A stretch of 27,067 bases of DNA from Phoronis australis (GCA_002633005.1 NMRA01001014.1:16612-43678), one strand, 5' to 3'. Positions 1-10,735 are shown, counted from the first letter of the stretch. The notes: generated from the sequence alone by a model not told the origin. Numbers and translations: made by a program.

Positions 1-796
1 AGCACCCCCCCCCCCCCTTCCTGAAGCGGAATATTCTAAGCGCCCTGGCCGCTTATTAGGGCGAATACGGTATTATTTCAGAAGGAAAATACTTATTATC
101 CTTTATAAACGGGAACCATTTTGCTACATTAGGAGTGGGATTGGTACATTATGAACCCTACAGGTGGCATAGGACTTTACAAAACTGGTTGAAGAATTTT
201 GTTTTCGTCATAAACGTTCGTTTGAAAGGCTTAAGTCTGGAAATGTTAGGCCTTAAGGCGGAAATTTAAAAATCATTTGTCCGCTTACAAAAATTTAACA
301 CTGAATAATAAAAACAACCTTCACACCCCTCTAGTGTTCCTGTGCCGTGTTTTCAAAGAAGTTGATTGACTTTTCATAGACTGCAGTCGAGAGATTTTGT
401 GCGGCATATATTCGACATAAAGTGAGTGTGTAACCTGCCGTTGAATTGCGAGATAGATTTCGGGAAGGCAAATTGGTTATTTCTGGACTATTAATGTGAT
501 CTTTATTGATGTTAAAGGGTTTACTAGCATTCAATTCATTTGTACACGGTGATCCTAATCCCGACAAAATGTGCGCATTCTGCTGAGATAGTAACCGCCT
601 GATTAGGGCCATCGAATATGACTAATTTGGTTAATTCGCACACTAGGCTATGACTTAAGTTCCTCGTAAGGACTGGAGTTCCTGAATCACTATCTTTTGA
701 AAGTTTTTTCTCTCACAGCCGATTATGGGGTCTGCATACGCTATGGAAGCTAACGCCTTTGTATTTCGCCTGTGTGGCCGAACACCCGACAACACG
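1..796. other. Unassigned stretch, no supported gene
   Basis: The stretch opens with a run of 13 C. Two minus-strand open frames (331-612 and 655-849) lie here. The first shows no recognisable domain, and I found no convincing splice signals or composition bias to support it. The second overlaps the inverted-repeat arm at 797-875. I see nothing else I can support. Confidence 0.4.
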
Positions 797-1555
797 CAGA
801 ATGGTGAATGTTGGCCAAATCCCCTTTTGTCCACTGACGTCACAAGCATACTGGCGCACCCTGTGGAGGCCCTGAGAACTCGTAAACAAGCATGCTGGCG
901 ACTGTGATTAAAGTATTTTTATGATTTTTCCAGTGTCGCTATGTTTTAGTGTGTTTTTTAAATTAATTTTGCATGTTATACCTCTCAGAAAATTAATATT
1001 GTTCCAATAAATTAAGAAAATTGGAATATTCATTTCTCGCGATCCTGCAACAACATCCAAAGGTTCTTCTGTGTTACACACGGCAAAGCCAAAGTTTTAT
1101 CCACACGCGAAATAACATCATTTACGCTCGACTAAAAAGGAATCTTTCAATCATAATTAATTGAGACTATATACCATTCATTATTATATAACATGCATTA
1201 TGTTTTTAGGAAAAAACGATACTCGACGTCCCACAATAAATACAGCCTCTCGTTCAGTAACGCTAGGACCTCGCTAATAAGCAAGACTTCGCGAGATTAC
1301 GTGAGATATTGCCGTGTATTTTAAATGAGAGCACGTGACTTTGACTAGGTTTTAGCTAGGTCCTAGCGTAGGTCCTACCGTCTACTGAACGCACGCCAGG
1401 TCTGTTCGCCACCTTGACTCGGCCGTTGGTAGGCTGGATACTTCCGGGTTCATGAACTCGGTTTATTTACGAGATCTTAGGGCCTCCACGGGGGGCGCCA
1501 GTATGCTTTTGACGTCAGTGGACAAAAGGGGATTTGACAAACATTCACCATTCTG
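797..1555. repeat. Inverted repeat pair with CRE sites
   Basis: The left arm is 797-875 and the right arm 1478-1555. Read as reverse complements, they differ at about 6 of 78 positions by eye. Each arm contains a full palindromic TGACGTCA (835-842 and 1510-1517) in the shared context GTGGACAAAAGGGGATTT. The ~600 bp between the arms is AT-rich and carries no recognisable coding sequence. The arms could be termini of a small DNA transposon or two copies of a dispersed element in opposite orientation. One strand of both arms translates without stops into similar short peptides, but I do not regard that as enough to call a gene. Confidence 0.7.
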
Positions 1556-1880
1556 CCGACAACACAGCAACATGATTAGCAGACGACGTACTTGCCGGAA
1601 ATAACACCAGACAATCTGGCCTGGTGACGTTAGTAAATAATGACGTAACGGCTTGTGCTAAACGTCACAGATTTCGTCCATTCGTATATGGAATTGGCGG
1701 TCCATGAACTATAGTCTATGATGTCATCGAGAAACTATCAGGGCTGCGTCCTGTAGACTGCAAATCGTTCATTACATGTAGCTTCCACGTGAGGTGAGAA
1801 AACGTGGCTTATGGATCGGAAGCAGCGAATTCTATCCCATAATTTGTAAATGCTATGGCATAATTCAACATTCCAATCTC

Positions 1881-2010
1881 ACCGACCAATCACTTCAGTG
1901 GCCGCCATTTTGCTAGGATAGGCTAGTAAACTCCTGAGCATACTCACGAAACTCTCGCCTTTCGATCACATGAATTTGCATAGTTTCACTTGATCTCGCG
2001 GTTCTCGCAA
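1881..2010 (+). promoter_or_regulatory. Promoter-like motif cluster in copy A
   Basis: The stretch contains a CCAAT box (1886-1890), a YY1-like GCCGCCATTTTG (1901-1912) and a TCTCGCG half-site near 1995. The same place in copy B has lost the CCAAT and YY1 words but carries a complete TCTCGCGAGA palindrome (9903-9912). These motifs occur in TATA-less animal promoters. I infer possible promoter ancestry only; no downstream gene was found. Confidence 0.25.
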
Positions 2011-2951
2011 TAAACTTGGTCTACAGAACACTGCCCAGATTTCTCAGCCGGTGTGTACTCCTTAAAGGAGAGAACCTTACGAAGTCGCAAGGTCACTCAG
2101 GCACGGGACATCAGATGTAATTGTTTTTAGTGGATGTAAACTCATAGGGTACTCCAATCTTATTCATTTTGATTAGATCTTACAAATTTAACATTAAAAA
2201 TATACATGAACAACATAGAGCAACATAAAAATACTTTTGTTTGGTGCATTACCATTATTTCTATAAAAAGGTGTCGTAGGCTGCCAATTTAGGTAGCAGT
2301 TATTAACCGTGAACATGCAACGAAAAGAATATTACCGGTATCGGTGGAAGTCATGTTGCGAAACTAGTACATAACCCAACTCATTAGGACTGAGAGCGTG
2401 TACTTTGTATCAGATTTGGATTAGCAATGGACAAAATGCCGTTACGGGCACATATTTAAAGAAAAGTAGTACTTGAGTAGTAATCCATTCATATCCACAC
2501 AAAACACATAAGCACTTTGAATGTGCCTTTGACGTTGTTTATGCAAGTGGCTGTGGACTTTTTCAGAAAAGCAATACTTGAGAAGTTATACATGAAACAC
2601 CAGCATACGGAACGTAAATCTCAACTGTGATCTGAGTGAAGTAGCGCCGAAAGACTTCATACAACGTGTATATCAATCGCATTTATTTAGATTACATTTT
2701 AAATTGGTTTATTTTACCACTGATCAATCACATATTGCCATTTTACAATGTAGTTATTAATAACATGACGCTGAACCCTTGCCTTTAAACCAGTTTTATA
2801 ATAATTATATTTTTCAAATCAAACATGAACCAATTCAAACACGTCCATGCTTTGATTCCGTCATCATTTAGCGTTTCAACCTTCTTAGTTAAAACGGTAT
2901 CACTCTGCCGAGGTCTTCTGATTTGGTTTGAAAGGGAATGAATTGAATCAT

Positions 2952-3104
2952 GACCACCGTTCAAAAAAAAAACTCTGGCCCGGAGCCAGTGGATTAACAG
3001 CCGGGTCAGTAAAGTTTCACATATAGGCCCATATGGATGTAGTCTCATATTCAAATAAATGACCCGGCGGGTCAGCACCTTTATTTGCTGAAGCTCGAAC
3101 ACAG
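2952..3104. mobile_element. 153-bp insertion in copy A with 5-bp target duplication
   Basis: The insertion is flanked by ATCAT at 2947-2951 and ATCAT at 3105-3109. Copy B has the uninterrupted site with a single ATCAT at about 13032-13036, followed by the same ...GTGCAGAC-like sequence. This defines the insert precisely. It contains an A9-10 run near its left end and a TTCGAGC word on the minus strand resembling a tRNA-type B box, so a SINE read on the minus strand is possible. I could not identify an A box with confidence. Confidence 0.7.
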
Positions 3105-3897
3105 ATCATTACCTCATGCAGACAAGGTCATTCGATACAAAATTCGTCCATTTTCGTGTGATATTATCGTATGCTTTACTACATAAATCTACGTATTAAC
3201 TTCACACGACAAATGACGAATTGCATCGAGTAAGCGTGCGTGCAAAGTAGCGGTGTGTTTTAAACGATATTTCCAGTAACCCTTCGAAAAAAGGTTAAAA
3301 AGTAACAGACTTTCTGACGCTATAGTAACGAACGGGAATTGAACGATGCAATCTCAACCTTTCACTTTCCTCGCATAATATCGTTCATGGCATCGTTGAT
3401 CGCTCAAATTGAAAGATTTCTAAGCTCAATTTATTATAGGCCTACAATGTAGCTTTTTTTCCAATTCAACTCTCTGCATAAGATTTCGCTATTTGGTTTA
3501 GAAATAAACAAAACGTTTAATTTTTGCAGAGCGAGGGACACTGTCATTTCTGGAACGGAAGAACGCAATTTTGAAGTTATTATCGAATGGGTACTTTTTG
3601 AAGTTAGTAGCTTCCACCAGAGCTGTAAAACAAAATCCGTTGTCCGTTTTGTGATTATATTACTAATGTTCCAGTCTAGCCGATTTCTACCAGACATTCA
3701 CTGAAATCAAGGTCGATGTCTTTATCATTAAAGGTCATCAATGCCTTCCGTTTTTTGCAATGAATATTGTATGCAACAGTTACTAATATCGCCCCAGTTC
3801 TTCCCAAAACTATAACATTACCATTTGAAGATTCTTAGCTTCAAATACGTCACAAAATGTTGCAAGCAGAGTTCTCGAAATTTTGGTGTGACCTTCT

Positions 3898-4122
3898 TCA
3901 CGGCAACCTCGGCTGATAACCTTCACCCATAAGTGTAGTTTTACATATATTTACAGTGATGTTAAACTGATGTACCATAAAATGCATTGAAGTGAAAAGG
4001 CAGAGCAAGTGCTGTTTATCCAATGTAACTATTAGTTTGGGACTTCCTATTTCTATGTTTCGCGAGTGTTTAATAAATAAAATATTGAGTTGTGAAATAA
4101 GGCAAGGTAACACATCTTGTTG
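3898..4122. other. Unassigned spacer
   Basis: AT-rich sequence between the end of copy A and the 41-bp tandem repeat. No supported feature. Confidence 0.4.
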
Positions 4123-4245
4123 TGTGTAGTTATACTGCAGTTGGAATTGAACTGATGGTGTTTTGTGTAGTTATACTGCAGTTGGAATTGAACTGATGGT
4201 GTTTTGTGTAGTTATACTGCGGTTGGAATAGAACTCCTGGTGTTT
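4123..4245. repeat. 41-bp tandem repeat, three copies
   Basis: The units are 4123-4163, 4164-4204 and 4205-4245. The first two are identical and the third differs at a few positions. Each unit begins TGTGTAGTTATACTGC. The identity of the first two points to recent local duplication. Confidence 0.95.
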
Positions 4246-4591
4246 TCGATGAATTAACCGTTTTGTTCTTAGTCTTTTCTACTTTGAAGTTGATAATTTT
4301 TGATCCGTAGATGAAGCGCTGAATATTGAGAAACAAACATTTATTTTTAAAATCAAATAAAAACATACACTCTTGTATGACTGGGTGGCCAGAAAAGGCA
4401 CGGGCCGCTAATAGCTGGCCGGCCACCGAGCAACAATAAATTAAAAAGATATAAAAAATGAAGAACAATATAGATAAAAACAGAAAAAATACACTCACAA
4501 TGAAATAAATTAAAATGCAATTTATTTATAAATTACATGAACTTCGGGGAAGGTGCCTGTGCTTAGGAATTGGTTTATAATCATAGAAATT

Positions 4592-5220
4592 GGTTTGAAT
4601 AATAAGGTAGAGTATTTTGATGAATAAACATGAAAGGCAATCACTGTCTGTTGTAGATTTTGATTTTAGATATTTTATTATTAATATCTCGACATCATCA
4701 ACGGTTTTAAACTTAAAGACAGCGTCAATGGAACCGTCGAGATAAATATCTTAACGTTCATTGCATATTGGTATTTGAGAAGCAAAATTCTTTCCAATGT
4801 TAAATAAATAGTTGTCGAACTGATCAGCTATTTTCTGCTTACCAGTAACGTGTCCAGGTGCAGTAGAGGTAATAAACTGAGGGAGAACATTTCTGAAAGA
4901 TGAGTTAGAAATTACTTTTTTATGGCTTGCCAAGTTTGGCGTATATCGTTTTTGTGCTGGTTGAACTGTTTTTCATAGTACATACGTTTGGTTTATTTTA
5001 TTACAGATTTAAGTATACTGTTATAATTTCGTAGTTTTAATGAGTAAATACGAGAAAAAGTAGAATCAGGAGGTGTGGCTGTCATTTTTATAGATTTTAT
5101 TGGTTTTAATATACCCAATGTAATCCAGTCGTTGATTTTATGTTTATGCTTATTGAAATATTTGGTTTTGGGTTGAAAATGTTTCTTTACCAAATCTAAA
5201 AGAATTGTTCTTAAGTGACT
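4592..5220 (-). pseudogene. LINE ORF2 fragment (pre-RT linker and start of reverse transcriptase)
   Basis: Read on the minus strand from about 5212, the translation carries the typical non-LTR retrotransposon linker: NKHKHKINDWITLGILKPIK, then YYEKQFNQHKNDIRQTW, then a stretch with IADQFDNYLFNIGKNFASQI, and finally FKFKTVDDVEI with LKSKSTTDSD, which matches the entry to the RT fingers. The order and spacing are those of CR1/L2/Jockey-type ORF2 proteins between the endonuclease and RT domains. The frame is broken by a stop at 4993-4995, a one-base slip in the A-run near 4918, and another stop at about 4752. It is truncated at both ends, with no endonuclease and no YADD box visible. The CT microsatellite lies just beyond its 5' side. 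It is inactive. Confidence 0.8.
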
Positions 5221-5280
5221 CTAACTGTAGTTAGGATTTTGAGATAAATCAATAAAAAGTGAAAATTGTACGTTAAATAG

Positions 5281-5324
5281 CGTCTCTCTCTCTCTCTCTC
5301 TCTCCCTCCCTCCCTCCCTCCCTC
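5281..5324. repeat. CT / CCCT microsatellite
   Basis: A (CT)n run passes into five CCCT units and ends at an undetermined base (N) at 5325. That N probably marks a place where the assembly could not resolve the repeat. Confidence 0.95.
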
Positions 5325-5325
5325 N

Positions 5326-6529
5326 GTTCGTTAATCCTTGCCAAGATCCTCTTTAGAATCTTTCACGAGATGGCTTGTTGTACAGTTTTTTTTCTGTACA
5401 CTCTAGCAAGTCTTCTAGCTTCAACTACGAAATCCCATCTGAGCATTTTCTAAACTTCTGTCCAAATTACGATAATGTACTTACTTACGATTTGCTAATA
5501 AAAACCACATCATGTTATCGAATCATATATTGGCTGTTACGATTTAATCTCACAAAGTTCTAGAATCTTTAAAGTGCATTGAACCCAGAACCAAACTAGC
5601 AAACATCATCTAAAAATAGATCTTGATCTTGACGTCTAAAATACGTGTGAACAAGATTGACCCCATGGTTTAAAAGTACATATACACACATTTGGGAAAC
5701 TTAAATGGAGCATTTGTACTAATTACTTAATCAATACTTATTCTGACAGTTTCTAAACAGCAGGATTAGGTGTGCGTACGAGACTGTGTGTCCGTTTGTA
5801 AACGTTTTTTCAACACAAATGTGTATTATCCCTAAATCATTTTCAAGAGAAGCTTAAACGAACACGCGTGTCGACTTAACTTCCGCTCAACTGAGGTGGA
5901 ACTCTTCCCATTCAAAAGGAGTGCGGCGGTTTGGGGACTCGCTCCAGCAGCTTTATGCCATGAAGTGCGTGATTGCATCGTGAACGGTAGCAGGTAACTC
6001 GTCACGTTGAAGTACAACTCTTGGTAATATTTTACACATAACATACAGAGCTTGAAGCTAAAAGAAACACCAGAGTGGAGCCAACATTACTTGAGCTGGT
6101 AAAACTGACATTCTGTCTCGTGAAATCAACCGGATGTTTTAGAGGTCCACTGTTTAAAGGTTGGTACTGTATGCTAGAGGCAATATTACGGTATCACAAA
6201 TTTGCAGCGAATATGTGGGCTTGCTTAGTAAACATCTACATGAGATATGGGTTTGGGCGAATTCGTCCCGTTCCCTCCTACTACATGTAGTGCATGAGGT
6301 TTCACATTCAAGCCATTTTTAAAACTTGACTATTGGTTTTGTTTAATTAAGTGTTGCGCACACAAACGCATGCACCAGAGTTCTGATATAGGCGTAGCTG
6401 TTGTTTTGAGACAATTGTTTGAAAAGATGCTTCGTTTTGTTCGGTTACCTGTGTTTGGATTCGTTTCATGACTTTTCACTGGAGATGTAGTCTCTTATGC
6501 AAGGGAGGAATCAACAATTGCTAGGATTT
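5326..6529. other. Unassigned stretch
   Basis: Only short open frames without recognisable domains are present (for example 6075-6290 plus and 5832-6044 minus). No splice-supported coding exon or repeat structure is visible. Confidence 0.4.
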
Positions 6530-6986
6530 CAAACCTGACGTGCCGGACTTAAAAACCAGTCGGCTGAATTGGAAAATCAAAGGGCCGTGATGAAACGTGT
6601 TGTCCGGACTTCAAAACGCAATGGCCTAACCTAAAAAACTAGGTTTCTGGATCCAAAACACAATGGTCAGTGATATAAGCAGCTGTTCGGTGATCAAACA
6701 CGACGACCGGACTGGCTTCCTCAGAGACTCGCTTTGAATTTCTCGAAGGATTCCAATGACGTGTTGTGTTTATTTTTCGTACCAGTTTGTTTTGTTCAAA
6801 ATCGGCGATTTGTTCAGTCATTGTGTTTGACCACCGACCAACCTTTTAGGTCCGGCCTATCAGTTTTTTTGGGTTCGGCCATCTGGTTTTGAGGTAACGG
6901 CCCACCTGTTTTGAGGTCCGACCACCGGCCATTGGTTTCGCAGTCCAGCCAGCTCAGGTTTTGAAGTCCGGCAAGTGGTTTTCAAG
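6530..6986. repeat. Opposed ~22-bp minisatellite arrays
   Basis: On the right (about 6830-6986), degenerate units run on the plus strand as GGTCCGGCC followed by a variable word and then GGTTTTGA, repeating about every 20-27 bases. On the left (about 6535-6642) the same unit appears on the opposite strand, as CCGGACTT followed by AAAACC-type words. The pair therefore forms a large imperfect inverted repeat around a ~190-bp centre. The units are strongly diverged. Confidence 0.7.
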
Positions 6987-7042
6987 TTGATGATTCACCC
7001 ATTGTTATACAAGCAATCTCACAGTAGATTAATTTCAAGCGT

Positions 7043-7048
7043 TTTATT
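7043..7048 (-). terminator. Polyadenylation signal AATAAA of the secreted-protein gene
   Basis: AATAAA on the minus strand lies 64 bases past the stop codon of the small secreted-protein gene. The distance and strand fit a short 3' UTR. Confidence 0.6.
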
Positions 7049-7111
7049 GGTCAGCAGGTAAATACATTGGTTGCCAGAGCAGACAATCAAGTTTTTCAAT
7101 TTGACTGGTGG

Positions 7112-7986
7112 TTATTTTTGCTGCGAAAATTTGTCACGTCGCTGAGCGAGATCACGTGCCTTTGCTAGGTTGATGGTTTCGTCCGCTCCGTCACTCTCTT
7201 CTTTGAGGGGGGAATCGACGTCGCGAGCGGCTTGAGCTTGTTGGCCAGCACGTTGACCAGCAGCTAAGGCCAGTGTGACTCTTTAAAAAAGAAGACAATT
7301 TTGTTTCCTTAATTACAGTGGATGTATTACATCGACGTTTCGTCCATTATTACCAATTATAGAGTACGTTGAAAGGGTCAACGGCCGGTGCAAAAGGCGG
7401 TAACCACCGAATTTAATGGAGATTTTCACCGTATGTACATCTTCATCCACAGTCATCGTCTCACGTCTGGTTCCAGCCATAATGTGTCTATACACTTACG
7501 TGAACCTGCCAATAACTCCTAAACTAGTAATCACAGCTACACGGTTTAAATCAGAGAAATGCAGGGGTACCTGCAAACTCTGGAATGCAAATATTGACAG
7601 GCATAATACGGGGCTCTCACAATTTGTGAATGAAAACCGTAAGCGTCCTGGGGTGAGTGCACTCACCTACCGGTGGCAGATGCAACTTATCGTGGTCGAT
7701 TGAAAACATCCATCGTGCTGTGTACATGTACACTGCAGGATAATTGGTAAGACGACTGACGTCGCCGAGCGCAGGATAAGGGTGCAACCGGCCCGTGGTC
7801 TCTATGTCAATGTCAACATTAACACACAAGTTCAATCTTTTAATAATCACCATAAATTATCTCATAGTAGACGCCTTTGAAGTTCTACTTAAACAGTTTC
7901 ATTAGCGATTAGTCAAACACTTACTCTGCAGTCATGAGAGCAGCGAACGCCATCATTAAGACGATGAAGATTGCAGACTTGGACAT
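7112..7986 (-). CDS. Small secreted protein, 76 aa, two coding exons
   Basis: I do not recognise the family. The coding parts are 7925-7986 (ATG at 7984-7986, 20 codons plus 2 bases) and 7112-7280 (stop TAA at 7112-7114). The junction is GCAGA|GTAAGTG to TTTTTTAAAG|AGTCAC. Phase 2 is kept and the joined codon is GAA. The N-terminus MSKSAIFIVLMMAFAALMTA followed by EVTLALAAG is a clear signal peptide. ALA|AG near residue 26-27 is a plausible cleavage site. The remaining ~50 residues have no cysteine, are rich in A, Q, R, D, E and K, contain one acidic patch (KEESDGADE), and end with LAQRRDKFSQQK, where RR could be a dibasic processing site. A secreted peptide precursor or short helical host-defence or matrix protein is possible, but function is unknown. 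Using the alternative AG two bases further in exon 3 would give a shorter Cys/Trp-containing frame, which I consider less likely. The gene lies between the two copies of the 2.2-kb repeat. Confidence 0.72.
7281..7924 (-). other. Intron 2 of the secreted-protein gene
   Basis: A 644-bp intron with donor GTAAGTG and acceptor TTTTTTAAAG. The open frames inside it on both strands show no recognisable domain and are treated as chance. Because phases match across it, no additional coding exon is needed. Confidence 0.65.
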
Positions 7987-8916
7987 AGTTGACCTGCAGT
8001 AGAGTGAAACAGTTTTAAAATTAGTGGAACGTATGCATTGATCAAAAGCAAGTATTAGCAAAATAACAAAAACACATGCTGCACTACATACAATCGAACA
8101 TCTTTACAAATACCCGTTCTGTTGTCGCACTGCATTTGTCGGTGAAAACCCAAGATCACACAGTCTTTGAGAGACCGCCTTGCATTACAAACGAAGATGT
8201 GATCCCGTTGCCTCTAGATTTTTAGGTCTACGGTGCTCAACCCAGAATTATTGACTTCCACAGATTTGTGGAAAATCTTTTAAATTTTCTGCTTAACGGT
8301 AACGGGTATCACGAAGAGGTGCCCAACTTTAGAGGGAAGGAGGTGAGGTGATTTGCGAAAGATAACCCTTTTAACTGGTATGCCCGCCGCAATTTTTATT
8401 TCTTTTCGGTGTAAATCCATCAGTCATTCATTCAAACATGAAACCATGTTTTGAAATCCTTGATATTGACAGCAACATATTTGGGGTGCGAAGTTTATGC
8501 GCGGGGTTTTGTAGTCACGCGTAACTCACACAAGCATATCTAATCCCAACAGAAAATGTATTGTATTTTGTTACCCTTTTGCCCGAGTGCTAGGCTTCAA
8601 AAACAAAAAGACCTTTTCACTTAGATTAAAGTCTTCATTTTCACTCAGCCGTCTTTTCCGGCTAAACGTCTTTGGCAGACGCACTTTGACACTATTTCGT
8701 GTTCCTCTTCGGCAGATGTACATGTAGTTCAACCCAACGTGATAAGTGCTCTGGACACAAATCGCAGTTTGAACACAGCGAGAACAAACACGGAAGGAAG
8801 AAGATGGAAGCAACATGCACACAATCTTAAAGTAAACAGGGTGTCTGAAAATGAAATTTCGTCAAGACAAAATCGAATGAAACATACAAGAACTATAGTT
8901 AAATAGAAACGTTTAC
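7987..8916 (-). other. 5' UTR tail and intron 1 of the secreted-protein gene
   Basis: The acceptor CTCTACTGCAG|GTCAACT lies at 7994-7996, seven bases before the ATG. The donor GTTCGAG|GTAAAC is at 8916-8917. The intron is ~923 bp. The open frame at 8571-8822 on the minus strand has no recognisable domain. Confidence 0.6.
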
Positions 8917-8972
8917 CTCGAACTATTTCTAGAACGCAGCACTATAACGTTGAATGGTCAGCGTGGTATTCT
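8917..8972 (-). other. Non-coding first exon of the secreted-protein gene
   Basis: The exon is predicted from an initiator-like TCAGA with A at 8972, 31 bases downstream of the TATA box, to the splice donor GAG|GTAAAC at 8917. It is ~56 bases with no ATG in a good context. The start is inferred from promoter geometry. Confidence 0.55.
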
Positions 8973-8997
8973 GACGATGTGATGATTGTTGACCACT

Positions 8998-9003
8998 TTT
9001 ATA
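8998..9003 (-). promoter_or_regulatory. TATA box of the secreted-protein gene
   Basis: On the minus strand the sequence reads CTCTATAAAAGTGG. A TCAGA initiator-like word follows at the standard distance of about 31 bases, then a donor-terminated short exon. This is the best-formed core promoter in the window. Confidence 0.6.
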
Positions 9004-9552
9004 GAGTGTCCCATTCGTAACTCCAGGGTGTTCGAGACGTTTTACGCAATTCCTTGTTATTTTTCGTGATTCACTTCCGTCCTTTGAAGGAGGTTCACAT
9101 TAAAGAAGAAAAACAATGAAGTTGGTATAATATCTTTATTACCCGGGTATATTGTGGTGCCCGCTAGCTACGTTGTGGTAATTAAATTTTCATCAAAGAA
9201 TGCCCATAGCAAATAGAGCTGACTGTAACCCGAGCAGTAGACTTAATGAAACGAGGAATACAGTTCAAACGTTTAAGTTATTATTGCCTATTGACTGATA
9301 CTTTGTCCATGCATTGATGTATTTAGTTCTGGTGCTTGCAGCAACTGCAAGCCACAAAATAATTTTTCCGAATAAGTGGATCAGTTTACTGATGCATTTT
9401 TCAACACCAAACAATCAGAATGTTTGAATGCTGTTATCCAACCTCTTTGAATGTGCGATTGTTACTTCGTTCTCTTTATAAGTGAGAAGCTATGTTACGT
9501 GATCTTTTCACAGTGCTACTTCGTCGAACCATTTGAAGACTCACGCTGAAAC
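9004..9552. other. Upstream region of the secreted-protein gene
   Basis: AT-rich sequence between the TATA box and copy B of the direct repeat. Upstream control elements may lie here but none stands out. Confidence 0.35.
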
Positions 9553-10556
9553 ATTTCGCATATGGCTGCACCTCAGAGATTCCCCGGGTCAATCAGCTAA
9601 GACATCTGATTGGCCTGTATGTCATCGAGAAACAATCAAGGCTGCGTCCCGTAAATTCAAAGTTACATGTAGCTTGCTAGTGAGGGGGAAATCTAGGATA
9701 ATGGAACGGAAGCAATGAATTCTATCCTATAAGTTATAAAAGTTATAAATGCAATCCTTTAATTAAACATTCCAACCTCACCGACCAGTCACTTCAGTCG
9801 CCGTTATTTTACCTAGGATGAGTTAGTAAGCTCGTGAGTATACCCGCGAAACATTTGTCTTTCGTTCGATTGAATTTGTGTGGTTTTGCATGATCTCGCA
9901 TTTCTCGCGAGAAACGTGGTCTACACAACACTGTCCAAATTTCTTAGCCCGCGTGCGCTCTTCAGACGCGAGAGCCTCACGAATAAAAATGCACGAAATG
10001 GAGATTCAAAAATATACCACGGAGAGATGGGGCAAAACTTTACCAGTAAGAAATACTACGAAACTGGAGGGTCGGAGGCGGAAAAACAAGTTTTGTAGAC
10101 TGACCAGAAACTCAATTTGATCGTCTGAGTGCAGACAAGCTAATGAAGTTCAGTGAACTTCCGGATGGAACAAAGGACTATTACGTAAAGCTGTGAAGAA
10201 ATAAATCACAGTGACGATATACACAGGGACGAACAACTGTAAAATGATGGACGGAGGGAAATACTCTGTAATAAATACATTTAATTAAAATTAAAAATTT
10301 CATTTATCTAGGGTAATATGTACATGTACAACATAGAACAACATAAACATACAGTTTTTTGGTGCATTGTCGTTATTGCTATAAAAAGTCTCATAAACTG
10401 CTGATTTAGAAAGCAGTTTCTGAACGTCGGACACCGTTACCCGTTTGAAAAACAAGTACATAAAATCTTATTTATTTGGATTGAGAGCGTACAGACCCTA
10501 TTCACGCCGACAGGAGGCGCGTTCCAAAACGAGGCTCGCTACGATAGCTCTGGTGG

Positions 10557-10735
10557 CTTATCCGCGTAGTTGTACTCCGCGGTGCTCGACAGCTAGAAAA
10601 AATACGGACACTCTGTATTACAATCCCTAAGGACGTTGGGATTCGGAAGCGTTGGGTCCTTGCCATGTGCCGCGACGAAGGAAAATATGTCCGTGTAAAA
10701 TTTATAACTGTTTTCGAATCATAATTTGTCGCATC
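10557..10735 (+). pseudogene. Degenerate THAP-domain fragment
   Basis: The translation gives PRSCTPRCSTARK, matching the first C-x(2-4)-C pair of a THAP finger. In a shifted frame it continues with IPKDVGIRKRWVLAMC, matching the conserved F-P-x-D...R..W helix region, and then KYVRVKF. The start codon appears lost: TAT stands where ATG would be expected just before PRSC. A frame change occurs at ~10622 and the second C-x2-H pair is not seen. In THAP transposons this is the N-terminal DNA-binding domain, consistent with its place next to the left terminal repeat of the insertion. It is unrelated in detail to the THAP exon at 24381-24582. Confidence 0.6.

Larger units (their letters stand above)
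1670..3897. repeat. Direct duplication, copy A (~2.2 kb)
   Basis: This segment matches copy B (about 9553-13915) in the same orientation over its whole length. Shared blocks include the region after GATGTCATCGAGAAAC (near 1720 and 9620), the block ending TATAAAAAG near 2268 and 10388, the nearly identical stretch around GTTGTTTATGCAAGTGGC (2534 and 12650), and the end around GTCACAAAATGTTGC (3850 and 13871). Identity is roughly 75-90% block by block, judged by eye. Copy A lacks the ~2-kb insertion and the hairpin element found in copy B, and carries its own 153-bp insertion. No protein family is recognisable in either copy. It may be a segmental duplication or two copies of an uncharacterised dispersed repeat. 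Confidence 0.85.

Noticed and set aside
331-612. 93-codon minus-strand frame
   Set aside because: No domain and no convincing splice signals or composition bias. A frame of this length is expected by chance in 27 kb of six-frame AT-rich DNA.
4130-4498. 122-codon minus-strand frame
   Set aside because: It runs through the 41-bp tandem repeat and low-complexity AT-rich sequence. The translated repeat explains its length.
8571-8822. Arg/Lys-rich minus-strand frame in intron 1 of the secreted-protein gene
   Set aside because: No in-phase splice sites connect it, and the flanking exons join without it.
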